Source: Candidatus Thorarchaeota archaeon SMTZ1-45
GTDB taxonomy: Archaea > Asgardarchaeota > Thorarchaeia > Thorarchaeales > Thorarchaeaceae
Direction of reading: 5' to 3'
NCBI GenBank assembly: GCA_001563335.1
Contig: LRSL01000109.1
Location: forward strand, 60,546-124,545
Length of the DNA stretch: 64,000 nt
Numbering within the stretch: the stretch's first letter is position 1; each line of letters begins with the position of its first letter. A program made the translations under genes and the position numbers. Below, piece by piece: positions 42,879 through 52,482 of the stretch. A model generated the notes under the pieces. It saw only the letters and a program-made list of their open reading frames with translations. It was not told where the DNA came from and made no database searches.

Positions 42879-43352
42879 ATGTTTACAAGCTTCAGATATC
42901 CAACAAAAAAACAGAATCTCATCTGGTTAAAGAGAAGGCAAAAGATAGCTCCATCAGTAATCGCTCAAGAACTACAAGTGTCAAGACCCTTTGTAAGTCA
43001 GGCACAGAGAATAGCAGAGCAGAGAATCAAGAAACTACTGCTTAATGCTGCGCAAGTAAACAGAATCAAGATCCACAATGTGAGTACGAGATATGGCTTT
43101 GCCCTGGGCTTTTGTCCAGCCAACAATGCTCGTACTTTCATAACCTACTCACCAGATTATCGGGTTCAGGTTTGGTTCGATCATGAGGGGGACTGTAGTA
43201 ACTGTGAGGAGGAAACAGAATGTGGGAGGATATTACGGGGTTTGGCAGAAGAGTGGAACATTGGCATACCAATTGGAATGCCACCAACCAGAATTGCAAA
43301 GATCCTATTTGAAAGAATAATAGAACGGCTAGGGTGGGGGAAAAAAGAGTGA
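42879..43352 (+). CDS. HTH protein with cysteine cluster, probable regulator
   Basis: This 157-residue protein starts with a helix-turn-helix (IAPSVIAQELQVSRPFVSQAQRIAEQ, here about residues 22-47). The C-terminal half contains CSNCEEETEC (CxxCx5C, about 103-112) and one more Cys in LGFCPAN (about 77), which could bind zinc or an iron-sulfur cluster. I chose ATG 42879, eleven bases after GAGG, over a TTG nine bases earlier. Its position within the ferredoxin-oxidoreductase region and two repeats at its promoter suggest an autoregulated redox or metal sensor; that is inference. Confidence 0.65.
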   Translation: MFTSFRYPTKKQNLIWLKRRQKIAPSVIAQELQVSRPFVSQAQRIAEQRIKKLLLNAAQVNRIKIHNVSTRYGFALGFCPANNARTFITYSPDYRVQVWFDHEGDCSNCEEETECGRILRGLAEEWNIGIPIGMPPTRIAKILFERIIERLGWGKKE

Positions 43353-45289
43353 AAGTGAGAATTCCGGAGATTATTCTTAGAGCTTGTCGCATCCCTAAGA
43401 AAGCTGTAATCAGAATGGGGGAGATTTCAGAAGCTGCATACAATGAGCACATCAAACCTAGAATGTCAGAAGACCTAACTCCGCATAAAATTCTCACGTT
43501 TGTCATCCTAGTCACTATACTATTACCATCATTTCTGAATCTTTCATATCGGGTCCCACCAGCCACAAGTTTCACTCTGGAGGCAGAAGTCAGTAACACG
43601 ACGTACAGTGAAACCATGTTGTTTTCTGAAAATGGAGTGAATAGCACCGTACTACTCAACAATACACCATTCAATCCAGATAGAGAATGGAGTTTGTTCG
43701 AAGAGTATGACTTCAATAGATATGCTTGGAATGAGAGTGATGGATATCACATGACACATGATCCTCTTACTATCTATAGTGTTGTTTCATTTACTCATAG
43801 AGAGTATATTCCAATAAAGAATTGTAGTGATGTATCAATACATGTAGTTGTTGAGGGGATTGTAGGTGAAGCTGGATTATATCTAGAGGGATTTGCTTCT
43901 GAGGAGAGGGCTGTAGAAGAGTGTGATATTGATGCAGGTGCCATCTCAGTGGCATCGCTTCATTTGCCTTTGGAGGAGGCGAGGGTAGGAGGGACTAACT
44001 GGTTATGTCCATTGATTTTCAATATACAGTTTGGACTGAGCGCAGGAGCCCATATCATTATCAGAAGTGTAGTCATCCAAGCTGTTTTCGAGAGTGAACT
44101 ATGCCGCGTTATTATTGATTTCCAAACTAGTGATGGCCAGAGTTTGTTTCGCAATCCATACATGTCAATCATTGATACAAATCCTCAACTCTTTTTTACA
44201 TATGATAATGATTCAGATTCACTCTCATTGTTTTCTCCTGATGGAATAAACGATACATTATACTTGCTCCCAGGGAAATACGAAGGGATTGCAAACTGGG
44301 GATGGAATGCAACTGCGCCGGACCCACTTCATTGGTCACCAAATGTGTTCTTCGAGGTTCAGGACGGGAATGCTCAGCATGTTTCTATTAGGATGTATAC
44401 AATTCGTCTTGATTTCGAGGTTACACCCAGAATAGTGTATAGATCTCTATCAGTCCGTTTCATGGATGAGCAAATCTATTATCTTACACCCAACATAATA
44501 GGTTCAACTCTTGAAATTCCGTTTCCAGAGTTTCTTTACATTCCAGGAGGTACAGGGACACTAACCATCAGGTACTATTCATGGTCACCATATGAACCAC
44601 TATCAGGACAGACCTTTAATCCAGACACAAGTAGTCGTATCGAAACCACTGTAATTATTGATGAAACTAATAGTTCTAGAAATCTGATGTTTCGTGTCAT
44701 ACTCCCGTATCTACCAGTCTTTGGAGTTGCATTGGGTGCAGGGGAGATTATACTGCTGAGTATGGTTATCGTACTGCTCTGTTTATCTTTCATTGCATTT
44801 CGTAGAGTCTTTCGTTATTCCAATCTTAGGCACAGGTTAAATGATACTAGATTAATACCAGTTTTATTGTTGACGACTAGTTTATTTGTACCATGGCATA
44901 TTCAGATGGGACCTTATCTAGATACATTGTATATTGGAGTAGAGTGGGTTGTATGGTGGGCAACGCCACTTATGGTAAGATGGTATGACGGTTTGTCAGG
45001 ACAAGTATTAGTAGCGAGCCATCCATGGATAGATACATTCTTTCATTCCACATTGTTCCTTCTTATTCCGATCATCTACGGTTGGTTTGTAATAGCTCGA
45101 CCAGAAGGTGAAAAATTGGAACGTGGTTTCATTCTCTCACTTCTCCTTCCATATCTTGTTGTGCTTTCTGCTCTTGATTATGCTTCAGCTACAGGTAGTG
45201 TGCCATCAGTGGGTTTAGTCTTGGTAATGATTGCGTTTCCTGTTTGGGTGATTCGATACTTACTCAAAAGGTTTAGAGTTCTGAATTGA
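43349..45289 (+). CDS. Large membrane protein with extracellular domain, unknown
   Basis: I do not recognise this protein of about 646 residues. A first membrane helix (about 48-66) is followed by a large extracellular part (about 70-440) with many N-x-S/T sites and beta-strand patterns, then five or six membrane helices to the C-terminus. A GTG at 43349 overlaps the upstream stop as GTGA; a GTG at 43334 in the same frame is the alternative. It is coupled to the HTH gene and sits between the two halves of the oxidoreductase locus, though nothing in it suggests a redox role. Confidence 0.7.
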   Translation: MKVRIPEIILRACRIPKKAVIRMGEISEAAYNEHIKPRMSEDLTPHKILTFVILVTILLPSFLNLSYRVPPATSFTLEAEVSNTTYSETMLFSENGVNSTVLLNNTPFNPDREWSLFEEYDFNRYAWNESDGYHMTHDPLTIYSVVSFTHREYIPIKNCSDVSIHVVVEGIVGEAGLYLEGFASEERAVEECDIDAGAISVASLHLPLEEARVGGTNWLCPLIFNIQFGLSAGAHIIIRSVVIQAVFESELCRVIIDFQTSDGQSLFRNPYMSIIDTNPQLFFTYDNDSDSLSLFSPDGINDTLYLLPGKYEGIANWGWNATAPDPLHWSPNVFFEVQDGNAQHVSIRMYTIRLDFEVTPRIVYRSLSVRFMDEQIYYLTPNIIGSTLEIPFPEFLYIPGGTGTLTIRYYSWSPYEPLSGQTFNPDTSSRIETTVIIDETNSSRNLMFRVILPYLPVFGVALGAGEIILLSMVIVLLCLSFIAFRRVFRYSNLRHRLNDTRLIPVLLLTTSLFVPWHIQMGPYLDTLYIGVEWVVWWATPLMVRWYDGLSGQVLVASHPWIDTFFHSTLFLLIPIIYGWFVIARPEGEKLERGFILSLLLPYLVVLSALDYASATGSVPSVGLVLVMIAFPVWVIRYLLKRFRVLN

Positions 45290-45424
45290 TTAATTCGATT
45301 AATTCAGGATTTCAGTAAAAATGCTTAGAGATTGCTTAACTCTGTTAACAAAAACGATGGTCACATCAACAATCCTTTTATCATGTTTGCCCCTGAGGCG
45401 GGTTGTGAACAGGAGAATCTACCA

Positions 45425-46267
45425 ATGACTGAAACTGCACCGGTCCTAAAACATCCAATGGCCAAATATATTCGAGAGGATCGCCAACCCTGGATATATT
45501 GCTCCGGTTGTTCTGTTGGAGTAGTCACAGGAATGATTGCACGAGCAATCGACAATCTGAAGATAGACTTCCATAAAACCGTCGTTGTTTCAGGAATTGG
45601 TTGCACTGGCCGTACATCAGGATACTTCAAGACTGGTACCTATCACACTACCCATGGTCGAGCCATTGCTTTTGCGGAAGGTGTGAAGATTGCAAACCCT
45701 GAACTCGAAGTCATTGTAGTCAGCGGAGATGGAGATATTGCGGCCATTGGTGGAAACCACCTCATTCATGCGGCTCGAAGAAACATAGACATGACAGTTG
45801 TCTGTATTAACAACTTCAACTATGGAATGACTGGGGGACAGTTTGGCCCAACAACAGAGCATGGCAGATATTCACAGACTAGTCCACGACCAATTGGTGT
45901 TATTGAACATCCATTTAACTTGGTCAAACTGGCAGCTTCGTCAGGTGCGACCTTTGTTGCACGTTGGACCGCGGTACAAGCTCGTAGAGCGACAAAGTCC
46001 ATTGAGAAAGGCATCAAGAAAGAGGGCTTTTCATTTGTGGAAATCATAGGAGCTTGTCCAACAGAATATGGCAGAATGAACCGCCTTGGAGATGGATTGG
46101 CAATGCACAAACACCTGCTTGAGGTGGCAGAGATCCAGAATGGTCTACCTCCTCATGAAGCAGAGCTTGATTATGAGAAGAGGATTGTTTGTGGAGAGTT
46201 TGTAGACATCGTCAAACCTGAATATACGAATGTTCTTCGAGAGATGCACCAAAAACTCAAGGGGTGA
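45425..46267 (+). CDS. korB: 2-oxoacid:ferredoxin oxidoreductase beta subunit
   Basis: This 280-residue protein is the TPP-binding beta subunit. It has CSGCSVGVVTG (about 25-35), the IGCTGRTSGYF segment, and the TPP motif GDGDIAAIGGNHLIHAARRN ending in INNFNYGMTGGQ (about 103-140). I start at ATG 45425 because AGGAG lies nine bases before it and the protein then begins in the usual way, not 31 codons earlier. Its stop is followed closely by korC. It is separated from korD and korA by 6.4 kb, which is unusual. Confidence 0.93.
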   Translation: MTETAPVLKHPMAKYIREDRQPWIYCSGCSVGVVTGMIARAIDNLKIDFHKTVVVSGIGCTGRTSGYFKTGTYHTTHGRAIAFAEGVKIANPELEVIVVSGDGDIAAIGGNHLIHAARRNIDMTVVCINNFNYGMTGGQFGPTTEHGRYSQTSPRPIGVIEHPFNLVKLAASSGATFVARWTAVQARRATKSIEKGIKKEGFSFVEIIGACPTEYGRMNRLGDGLAMHKHLLEVAEIQNGLPPHEAELDYEKRIVCGEFVDIVKPEYTNVLREMHQKLKG

Positions 46268-46272
46268 TTCTG

Positions 46273-46830
46273 ATGTCACGCTATGAGATCAGATTTGGTG
46301 GTTTTGGAGGACAGGGTATAGTCACTATGGCAGTCGTCTTGGGAGAAACCATTTCACTCATTGAGAAGAAGCAGTGTGTTCAGACACAGAGTTATGGTCC
46401 TGAAGCAAGGGGTGGGGCTACAAAGAGTGAACTTGTGATTGATGATGTAGAGGTTGACTATCCCAAAGTTCAGGAGCCAGATGTTTTTGTAGCTATGAGT
46501 CGGGCTGCATACTTGGAATATATTGACGGGCTAAAGGATGATGGGATTCTTATCATTGATGAAGACTTGGTGGAAGTTGAGGGCGACCTACCAGATAGTG
46601 TAAAAATCTACAAGATTCCTGCTACAAGAATAGCTGATGTTGAGGTGGGAGTAAAGCAAGCAACAAATGTCGTTATGTTGGGAGCCTTAACTGCCATTAC
46701 TGGAATTGTAACGCCTGAAGGACTTAAGCAACAGATTATTGACCGATGGCCAAGATTCAAGGAAACCAACCTAAAAGCTTTGGAACTTGGTATGAAAGCT
46801 GGGAGAGAAGCTATTCCATTTAGTGCTTGA
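46273..46830 (+). CDS. korC: 2-oxoacid:ferredoxin oxidoreductase gamma subunit
   Basis: This 185-residue protein is the gamma subunit, starting YEIRFGGFGGQGIVTMA, the family signature, and containing QTQSYGPEARGGATKSEL (about 33-50), also diagnostic. It completes the korDABC set. I chose the ATG at 46273 with AGGGGTGA eight bases upstream; a GTG at 46264 that overlaps the korB stop would add three residues. Confidence 0.93.
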   Translation: MSRYEIRFGGFGGQGIVTMAVVLGETISLIEKKQCVQTQSYGPEARGGATKSELVIDDVEVDYPKVQEPDVFVAMSRAAYLEYIDGLKDDGILIIDEDLVEVEGDLPDSVKIYKIPATRIADVEVGVKQATNVVMLGALTAITGIVTPEGLKQQIIDRWPRFKETNLKALELGMKAGREAIPFSA

Positions 46831-46906
46831 TCTTGCAATAGTTGCAGAAGAATTCGCTGACTATGGAGATTCTGACTTGAAGAATGTATCTTAGCAGAGT
46901 TTCAAA

Positions 46907-47269
46907 TCATTTCCTCTTCTTTGGTTCTTTTGGAGGAAGACTTGATACATAGTTAACAGATTTATGAAATAACTCTACTAGAAGTGGTTTATCATCCAGA
47001 ATTGGATTGGACAACACGACATACTCTTTCATCACCATTCTGGGACGTGGTTCAAAGACCATGATTCCATCTTGTGACAAAGCTTCTTCCCGATCCTTGG
47101 GAGAGAGTCTAAGGAAAAGGTATGGGAGATGAACTCCTGTAAACATGTTATTGTTGATGAAGTAAGTAAACTTGCCGAACATCTTCTTTTCTACGTAATC
47201 AACGCCAGCCAAGTTCTCCTTAATGAGTTCAACAAGCTTCGATTCTGACCTCTCTTTCTTGTTAGTCAT
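46907..47269 (-). CDS. TfoX N-terminal-domain protein
   Basis: This 120-residue protein matches the TfoX N-terminal domain: VEKKMFGKFTYFINNNMFTGVHL (here about 27-49), LFLRLSPKDREEAL and the terminal VVLSNPILDD pieces. In gamma-proteobacteria TfoX is a competence regulator, but stand-alone domains like this are widespread and of unknown role. It starts at the base where the dehydratase activator gene ends, so it is the last gene of that operon. Confidence 0.82.
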   Translation of the reverse strand: MTNKKERSESKLVELIKENLAGVDYVEKKMFGKFTYFINNNMFTGVHLPYLFLRLSPKDREEALSQDGIMVFEPRPRMVMKEYVVLSNPILDDKPLLVELFHKSVNYVSSLPPKEPKKRK

Positions 47270-48051
47270 TACATCTCGCCTTTCTTCTCTAAAGCGATGA
47301 CAGCCGCTCCTAGTGCACCAGTTAGTTGCGGTTCATCTGGGACCCATAGTTCCACACCTAGTTGATTTGATAGGTGATGTTTGAAAGCAGGATTCAGAGC
47401 AACTCCTCCAGTAACACAAACTGGCTCTTTGACTCCAACGCGCTTTGATAGTGCACTAATCTTGGAAACCATGGATATGTGAACTCCTGCTGCGATATCT
47501 GCGGCAGATTTCCCAGCACCAATATGCCCAATGACCTCGCTTTCTGCAAAGACTGTGCAGGTGCTACTTATCGAACAAGGAGTTTTTGATTGGAGCGCGA
47601 GTGGACCTAGTTCATCAATGGAAACATCAAGTACACGCGCCATGACCTCAAGAAAGCGTCCAGTTCCAGCAGAACACTTGTCGTTTAATTCAAAGTCCTC
47701 AGGTCTTCCAGATGACCCAACACGAATAACCTTAGAGTCTTGACCTCCTACATCAATGAGCAGACGTATGTCTGGATTTATGTAATGCACACCGACACTG
47801 TGACAAGTGATTTCAGTGACTGACTTTTCTGCTAGCTCAACACGTGCACGACCATAACCTGTACTAATCATAGGGACCCCATTAAGATCAATGTTCGATG
47901 ATGATGAGATATTATGTAGAGTCTTTTCCACTGCTTGAACTGCTGATGCACCAGTCAACATCAGTGACTTAGCAATTATGTTACCTGAACTGTCTAGTAG
48001 AACGCCCTTTGTTGTAGTTGAACCTACATCAATTCCAACACCCATTTCCAA
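47269..48051 (-). CDS. hgdC: 2-hydroxyacyl-CoA dehydratase activator ATPase (HgdC/BadF family)
   Basis: This 260-residue ATPase drives one electron into the dehydratase at the cost of ATP. It has the ASKHA phosphate loop DVGSTTTKG (8-16), DVGGQDSKVI (100-109), and the cysteines that bridge one 4Fe-4S cluster between two subunits, C126 in CSAGTGRFLEVMA and C165 in SISSTCTVFAESEV; the spacing is the same as in known HgdC. The start is TTG at 48051 with AGGAG ten bases upstream. It follows the two dehydratase subunit genes. Confidence 0.93.
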   Translation of the reverse strand: MEMGVGIDVGSTTTKGVLLDSSGNIIAKSLMLTGASAVQAVEKTLHNISSSSNIDLNGVPMISTGYGRARVELAEKSVTEITCHSVGVHYINPDIRLLIDVGGQDSKVIRVGSSGRPEDFELNDKCSAGTGRFLEVMARVLDVSIDELGPLALQSKTPCSISSTCTVFAESEVIGHIGAGKSAADIAAGVHISMVSKISALSKRVGVKEPVCVTGGVALNPAFKHHLSNQLGVELWVPDEPQLTGALGAAVIALEKKGEM

Positions 48052-48064
48052 TGATTTTCTCTCC

Positions 48065-49291
48065 TCACATCAACATCTCAAGCAGCGCGTCTACTCGGGT
48101 TTCAATTTGAGCCTCGTTATATACCCTAGAGTCTACCATGTCACCCTCAATTATAACGCCAGGTACACCTGTTCTCTCAGTGACCAACTCTTTTGACACA
48201 AGCTGTCCAAGAGAGTAACGTTTGCAAGAACGTACAGAGAACATGACAAACCCATCAAGGTCATAATCCTTAATTAGTTGGCACATTTTATCGACCTTAG
48301 CATCGAGTCCCATGTTCAAGTACACCTTAGAATATGTTTCAACTACTTCATCGATAATAGAGTGTGTATCAGTGCCCACCATATTGCCTGTCCATGCGTG
48401 GGTATATGTGTCAGCGGGAAACCCAACTCCTCTGCTTGCCAGTATGTTGAAGAATCTTAGAGTATGCCATGGTGGAATATTGTCCCAAAGCAAACGAACC
48501 TTTTCATCTCGAATAGCACCAATTCTATTCTTGACACGTTCCTCTACCTCTGCAACAAAGGCTTCGTAAAACTCAACACAATGTTCAGTCCCCCGACTTG
48601 ACACCACGGGAGCCATCGTCAAGAATCTATCTGCACAGTTTAATGGACTTGGCTTGTTCTTGCAGGCCTCAAGGGCACTAATCCAGAGTTTTGTTGCTCT
48701 ACTTGAAAGCTCAGCCACTTTGCGAATCCTATCCTCTTCAAGAGTTCGATTGAATTGTGAACCAATAAACTCAATCAGACGTTCGACGCCACGATGCACA
48801 TACTCCCTATTATGAGGGAGCTGCTGTTTGTCTATAGGTGGTGTATCTAGAAGGAATACTGGAGCACCAGTCATCTCAGAGATAGCATCATACCATCGTA
48901 GAACAGTTCCACAGATATTGTTGCATGCGAGGAGAATCTGAGGTGTTGGAAGTGAACCCACTGGGACTTTATCGGGTTTTTCTGTTGATCCAATGCTTGA
49001 ACGTGCATAGGAGCAAAGATCCTGCGAATACCCGAGGTCTTCTGCATATCCGCATATTTCCGGCCCGATTTTCTGAGCGCCAATGATGGCTCCTGCTTGT
49101 TCGGGATAGACTACACCAAGATTCATTGCTATCGGAATCTCCACGGGAAATCCTGAGGTCACCCACGCAAGGTTACCATTCTCACTTGCCTCCATTGCCT
49201 CTAGTCCATGGCGTAATGCAATCTGTTGTAGAAGAGTTTGTGTTTCAAGACGTCTGTAGGGTTTTTCTTCACTTGGTCGTTCCTGAGTCAT
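48065..49291 (-). CDS. 2-hydroxyacyl-CoA dehydratase-type subunit (HgdB/BcrC family), a
   Basis: This 408-residue protein belongs to the 2-hydroxyacyl-CoA dehydratase / benzoyl-CoA reductase B-C-D family, whose members bind a 4Fe-4S cluster. Family features are CNNICGTVLRWYD (about 123-135), PVFLLDTPP, and the C-terminal MFSVRSCKRYSLGQ with GVIIEGDMVDSRVYNEAQIETRVDALLE. I start at ATG 49291 with GGAG eleven bases before; a GTG at 49303 that overlaps the upstream stop is the alternative. With the next gene it should form the heterodimeric enzyme. Confidence 0.9.
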   Translation of the reverse strand: MTQERPSEEKPYRRLETQTLLQQIALRHGLEAMEASENGNLAWVTSGFPVEIPIAMNLGVVYPEQAGAIIGAQKIGPEICGYAEDLGYSQDLCSYARSSIGSTEKPDKVPVGSLPTPQILLACNNICGTVLRWYDAISEMTGAPVFLLDTPPIDKQQLPHNREYVHRGVERLIEFIGSQFNRTLEEDRIRKVAELSSRATKLWISALEACKNKPSPLNCADRFLTMAPVVSSRGTEHCVEFYEAFVAEVEERVKNRIGAIRDEKVRLLWDNIPPWHTLRFFNILASRGVGFPADTYTHAWTGNMVGTDTHSIIDEVVETYSKVYLNMGLDAKVDKMCQLIKDYDLDGFVMFSVRSCKRYSLGQLVSKELVTERTGVPGVIIEGDMVDSRVYNEAQIETRVDALLEMLM

Positions 49292-49299
49292 TTTACAGC

Positions 49300-50520
49300 T
49301 CACTCCAGAGTTTCCAAGAAGCTTTGTATGCGTGTTTCAATCCGACCGCGGTCACTGAGTTCAGGGTCTAATGGTACTCGGATAGTCTTCACGTCTAATT
49401 CACAGGCAGCTTTCTCTATAGAAGGTGCCTCAAATTGATCAGGATCACAAAAAGACTGTTCACAAACAATGAGACCGTGAATTGAAAAGTTTGCGAGAAG
49501 GCCTTTCATCGCATTCATCCGATATGAGAGACCTTCATGAGTTGGTTCACCAGGTGCTGTTAAGACAGATTTTGCCATTTCCAAGAAATGGTCATCAGAC
49601 TTGGATGGAGGCTTAGTGAACACCGATTTGAATCCAAATGAAAGAAGGTCTATCGCAATGGCAGATTCAGAGAAATCTGGAATCCCATTGATGAGAGAGG
49701 TAATTGCTTGAGGTTCAACCATTCCACCTGCGATGGCGATACGAGGGGTTTCTATATCTTCAGGAAGCTTCACCTTTGAATAATCGCCTTCTAAGATTGC
49801 ATGTCTTACAGATTCTATGATGCTCAAAAGACCCAACTCATCTGCAGTGGTTCGGACCTCTGTTGCAGCCTCCTTGATTTCTGATACTGAGGAGGTAGTT
49901 GGAACAGTCAGAAAGGTTCGAACAAGACGAATAACATTAGAGTAAGAGATGATCTTTGGATTGACTACCCTGGCTGAATAGAGAAATTGGGCACTATTTC
50001 GAAAATCTTGCACCAATTCGATTGCTCCATCATAACTTTCTGTAAGAAATGGTCGATTATATGTTCTAGAGAGCGTTTCACTAAGAAGTCTAATTTCTTC
50101 AGCCAAAAAATTGGTAGTTGATTCATCCTGACTGTACCTAGTAACAGGATAGGTCAATCGCAGAACTCTATCATCATGAAAACGGACTCGCCATACATCA
50201 CCGAGATTCTGAAGGGCATCACATGTGTTTCCAGGGAATAATAATCCAGCAAGAGTAAGAAACTGACCGTTTGCACGTTGACTATAGAGGTTTCTTATGT
50301 ATGAGCATGCAAAGGTCTGTAGACTCTCTTCATATCCACTTGAAACTCCAGGCAGTGCACGGATAAGGGATGGCGTGAAACCATGTGCCATAAAAAGCTC
50401 TAGCGGGACATGAGGATAGATGTAGCCGATTATCTCCTCGCCTGATTCCATAAGCTCTTTCAGTCCCGCTGCTGATTGCTCAATCACTCCTTCATAACTC
50501 AAGTTGGATTCCTCTCTCAC
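49300..50520 (-). CDS. 2-hydroxyacyl-CoA dehydratase-type subunit (HgdA/BcrB family), b
   Basis: This 406-residue protein is the second member of the same family: GEEIIGYIYPHVPLELFMAHGFTP (here about 27-50), a cysteine segment FACSYIRN, then FPGNTCDALQNLGD, and the terminal VCEQSFCDPDQFEAP. The pair plus one activator is the composition of 2-hydroxyglutaryl-, lactyl- or phenyllactyl-CoA dehydratases, which dehydrate 2-hydroxyacyl-CoA by a radical mechanism. It is the first gene of the operon and diverges from an acyl-CoA ligase gene. Confidence 0.9.
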   Translation of the reverse strand: MREESNLSYEGVIEQSAAGLKELMESGEEIIGYIYPHVPLELFMAHGFTPSLIRALPGVSSGYEESLQTFACSYIRNLYSQRANGQFLTLAGLLFPGNTCDALQNLGDVWRVRFHDDRVLRLTYPVTRYSQDESTTNFLAEEIRLLSETLSRTYNRPFLTESYDGAIELVQDFRNSAQFLYSARVVNPKIISYSNVIRLVRTFLTVPTTSSVSEIKEAATEVRTTADELGLLSIIESVRHAILEGDYSKVKLPEDIETPRIAIAGGMVEPQAITSLINGIPDFSESAIAIDLLSFGFKSVFTKPPSKSDDHFLEMAKSVLTAPGEPTHEGLSYRMNAMKGLLANFSIHGLIVCEQSFCDPDQFEAPSIEKAACELDVKTIRVPLDPELSDRGRIETRIQSFLETLE

Positions 50521-50570
50521 AAAGATGTAAATTGATTAGTAATGGAAACCTTTCAACACTCGGTATCTTA

Positions 50571-50622
50571 ATTGTTCCGTTGGAGTTGTCAAAACAGTCA
50601 GTTATGGCTTTTTAGGAACAAT
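50571..50622. promoter_or_regulatory. Inverted repeat ATTGTTCC / GGAACAAT in a divergent promoter
   Basis: Eight-base arms ATTGTTCC (50571-50578) and GGAACAAT (50615-50622), 44 bases from start to start, lie in the 210-base gap between the dehydratase operon (minus) and the acyl-CoA ligase genes (plus). The spacing of about four helical turns would suit a DNA-looping or dimeric regulator that controls both sides. No other strong motif is seen there. Confidence 0.4.
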
Positions 50623-50730
50623 AACTATCTTTAGAAGGAAATATGAGTAACCAATGTAGTACAAGAAAATTGTCCTTTGGTCATTAATTGACTGAAGATT
50701 ATGTACGAGAGAAATGGAGAAAGGAAGAAT

Positions 50731-52470
50731 ATGAAAGAAATGTTGTGGCATAAATCAAGATGGCCAGAAACCGTTAGAAAGTCAATGGACTATCCTGAGG
50801 AGCCACTTTTTATGATTTTAGACGAGATCGCTGCGAAACATCCAGAATCGCCCTCTACAATTTATGATGGGATATCTCACTCTTTTGCTGAAGTCAAGAA
50901 TCATGCTGATAGAATTGCTAACTTCTTGTCAAGCAAGGGTATTGGTAAAGGCGACAAAGTAGCAATATTTCTGCCAAACACACCCCACTATCCTCCAATC
51001 TTCTTTGGTATTCTAAAGAGTGGGGCTACTGCTGTCACATGCAATCCATCGTATAAGGCAAATGAACTGAATTTCCAACTGAAGGACTCTGGAGCAAAAG
51101 CTATATTCGTTTTTGACCATCCATCCTTCACACCAACCTCCTATGAGGCGATGAAAGGTACTGATGTTAAAGTCCATGTGATTTGTAGTATCAAGAGATA
51201 TTTACCGAAAGCGAAAGCGGTTCTTGGTGGCCTCCTAGGGAAAATTCCCAAGGGTGACTACTACGAGGAATTCACAGAATTCTATGATAATATCGTCGAG
51301 CAATACGAGCCCAAAGCTCCCGATTTGTCAATCAAACCAAAAGAGGATCTTGCACTCATTCTCTATACTGGAGGCACGACCGGGACACCGAAAGGTGCGA
51401 TGTTGACTCATTACAACCTCTACAGTAATGTCATGCAGTTTGATGAGTGGGTACAACTTGAACCCAAAGAAGGAGGACCCCCTGAAAAACTGAAACCAGG
51501 GGAAGAGGTATTTGTTGGAGCCTTGCCTTGGTACCACAGCTACGGATTGACACTTACAATGATTGCCTCCTATGTCATGGGAAGCTCATTGATATGTATA
51601 CCTGATCCAAGAGCTGGCAAACCTCCATTGAGTGAACTACTGGCGGACATACAGAAATACAAAGGTACCATTATGCATTGCGTCCCTGCGCTATATGCAG
51701 GGATGGTAAACAATCCAAACGTAGGAAAATATGACCTCTCCAGCCTCAAAGCTTGTGGTTCTGGCGCTGCACCATTACCTCCTGAGCTTTGTAAGCGATT
51801 CGAGGATGTAAGCGGAGCTACACTCTTTGAGGGATATGGTCTGACTGAGACATCACCAATGACCCATGCTAATCCTGCACTCAAGTCTTTGCGGAAGTTT
51901 GGTTCAATAGGAGTTCCGCTCCCAGACACCTATGCCACTATCGTGGACATTGATACTGGCACCAAGGAGCTACAGCCAGGAGAAACTGGTGAGATTGCGA
52001 TTAGTGGACCTCAGGTCATGGCTGGATATTGGAACAAGCCTGATGAAACAGCTGAAGTGATGAGGACCATAGATGGTAAGCGGTATTTCCTTACTGGCGA
52101 TATAGGACATATCGATGAAGATGGTTTCTTTGTGATTTCAGATCGTAAGAAGGATATGATTAATGTTGGAGGTCTGAAGGCATACCCGAGAGAGATTGAG
52201 GACATCTTCTTTGAACATCCTAAGGTGGCAATGGCGGCGGTCATTGGTCTACCAAGGGAAGACGACCCAACAAACGAGTATGTCAAGGCTTACATCGTTC
52301 TGAAAGAGGGCGAAACAGCCACTAAGGAAGAATTTATTGCATGGGCGAAAGAAAAGATGGCGGGCTACAAGCGACCGAGAGAGGTTGTGTTTGTCGATTC
52401 ACTGCCTATGACCCAAGTTGGGAAAGTCCTCAGACGAGAACTGCGTGAGGCTGAACTAGCCAAGAAGTAG
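50731..52470 (+). CDS. fadD: Acyl-CoA synthetase (AMP-forming), first copy
   Basis: This 579-residue enzyme activates a carboxylic acid to its CoA thioester through an acyl-AMP intermediate. Motifs: phosphate loop YTGGTTGTPKG (212-222), GYGLTETSP, the hinge TGDIGHIDEDGFFVISDRKK and the C-terminal catalytic lysine in TQVGKVLRREL. I start at ATG 50731 (AAAGGAAG five to six bases upstream), which also lines up with the second copy; 50701 would add ten residues. It resembles long-chain or aryl-CoA ligases; substrate unknown. It is divergent from the 2-hydroxyacyl-CoA dehydratase. Confidence 0.92.
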   Translation: MKEMLWHKSRWPETVRKSMDYPEEPLFMILDEIAAKHPESPSTIYDGISHSFAEVKNHADRIANFLSSKGIGKGDKVAIFLPNTPHYPPIFFGILKSGATAVTCNPSYKANELNFQLKDSGAKAIFVFDHPSFTPTSYEAMKGTDVKVHVICSIKRYLPKAKAVLGGLLGKIPKGDYYEEFTEFYDNIVEQYEPKAPDLSIKPKEDLALILYTGGTTGTPKGAMLTHYNLYSNVMQFDEWVQLEPKEGGPPEKLKPGEEVFVGALPWYHSYGLTLTMIASYVMGSSLICIPDPRAGKPPLSELLADIQKYKGTIMHCVPALYAGMVNNPNVGKYDLSSLKACGSGAAPLPPELCKRFEDVSGATLFEGYGLTETSPMTHANPALKSLRKFGSIGVPLPDTYATIVDIDTGTKELQPGETGEIAISGPQVMAGYWNKPDETAEVMRTIDGKRYFLTGDIGHIDEDGFFVISDRKKDMINVGGLKAYPREIEDIFFEHPKVAMAAVIGLPREDDPTNEYVKAYIVLKEGETATKEEFIAWAKEKMAGYKRPREVVFVDSLPMTQVGKVLRRELREAELAKK

Positions 52471-52482
52471 AATGACAAGACA

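Noticed and set aside
47269..50520. Benzoyl-CoA reductase (BcrABCD)
   Set aside because: That enzyme needs four different subunits including two ATPase subunits; only two HgdB-type subunits and one activator are here, as in 2-hydroxyacyl-CoA dehydratases.
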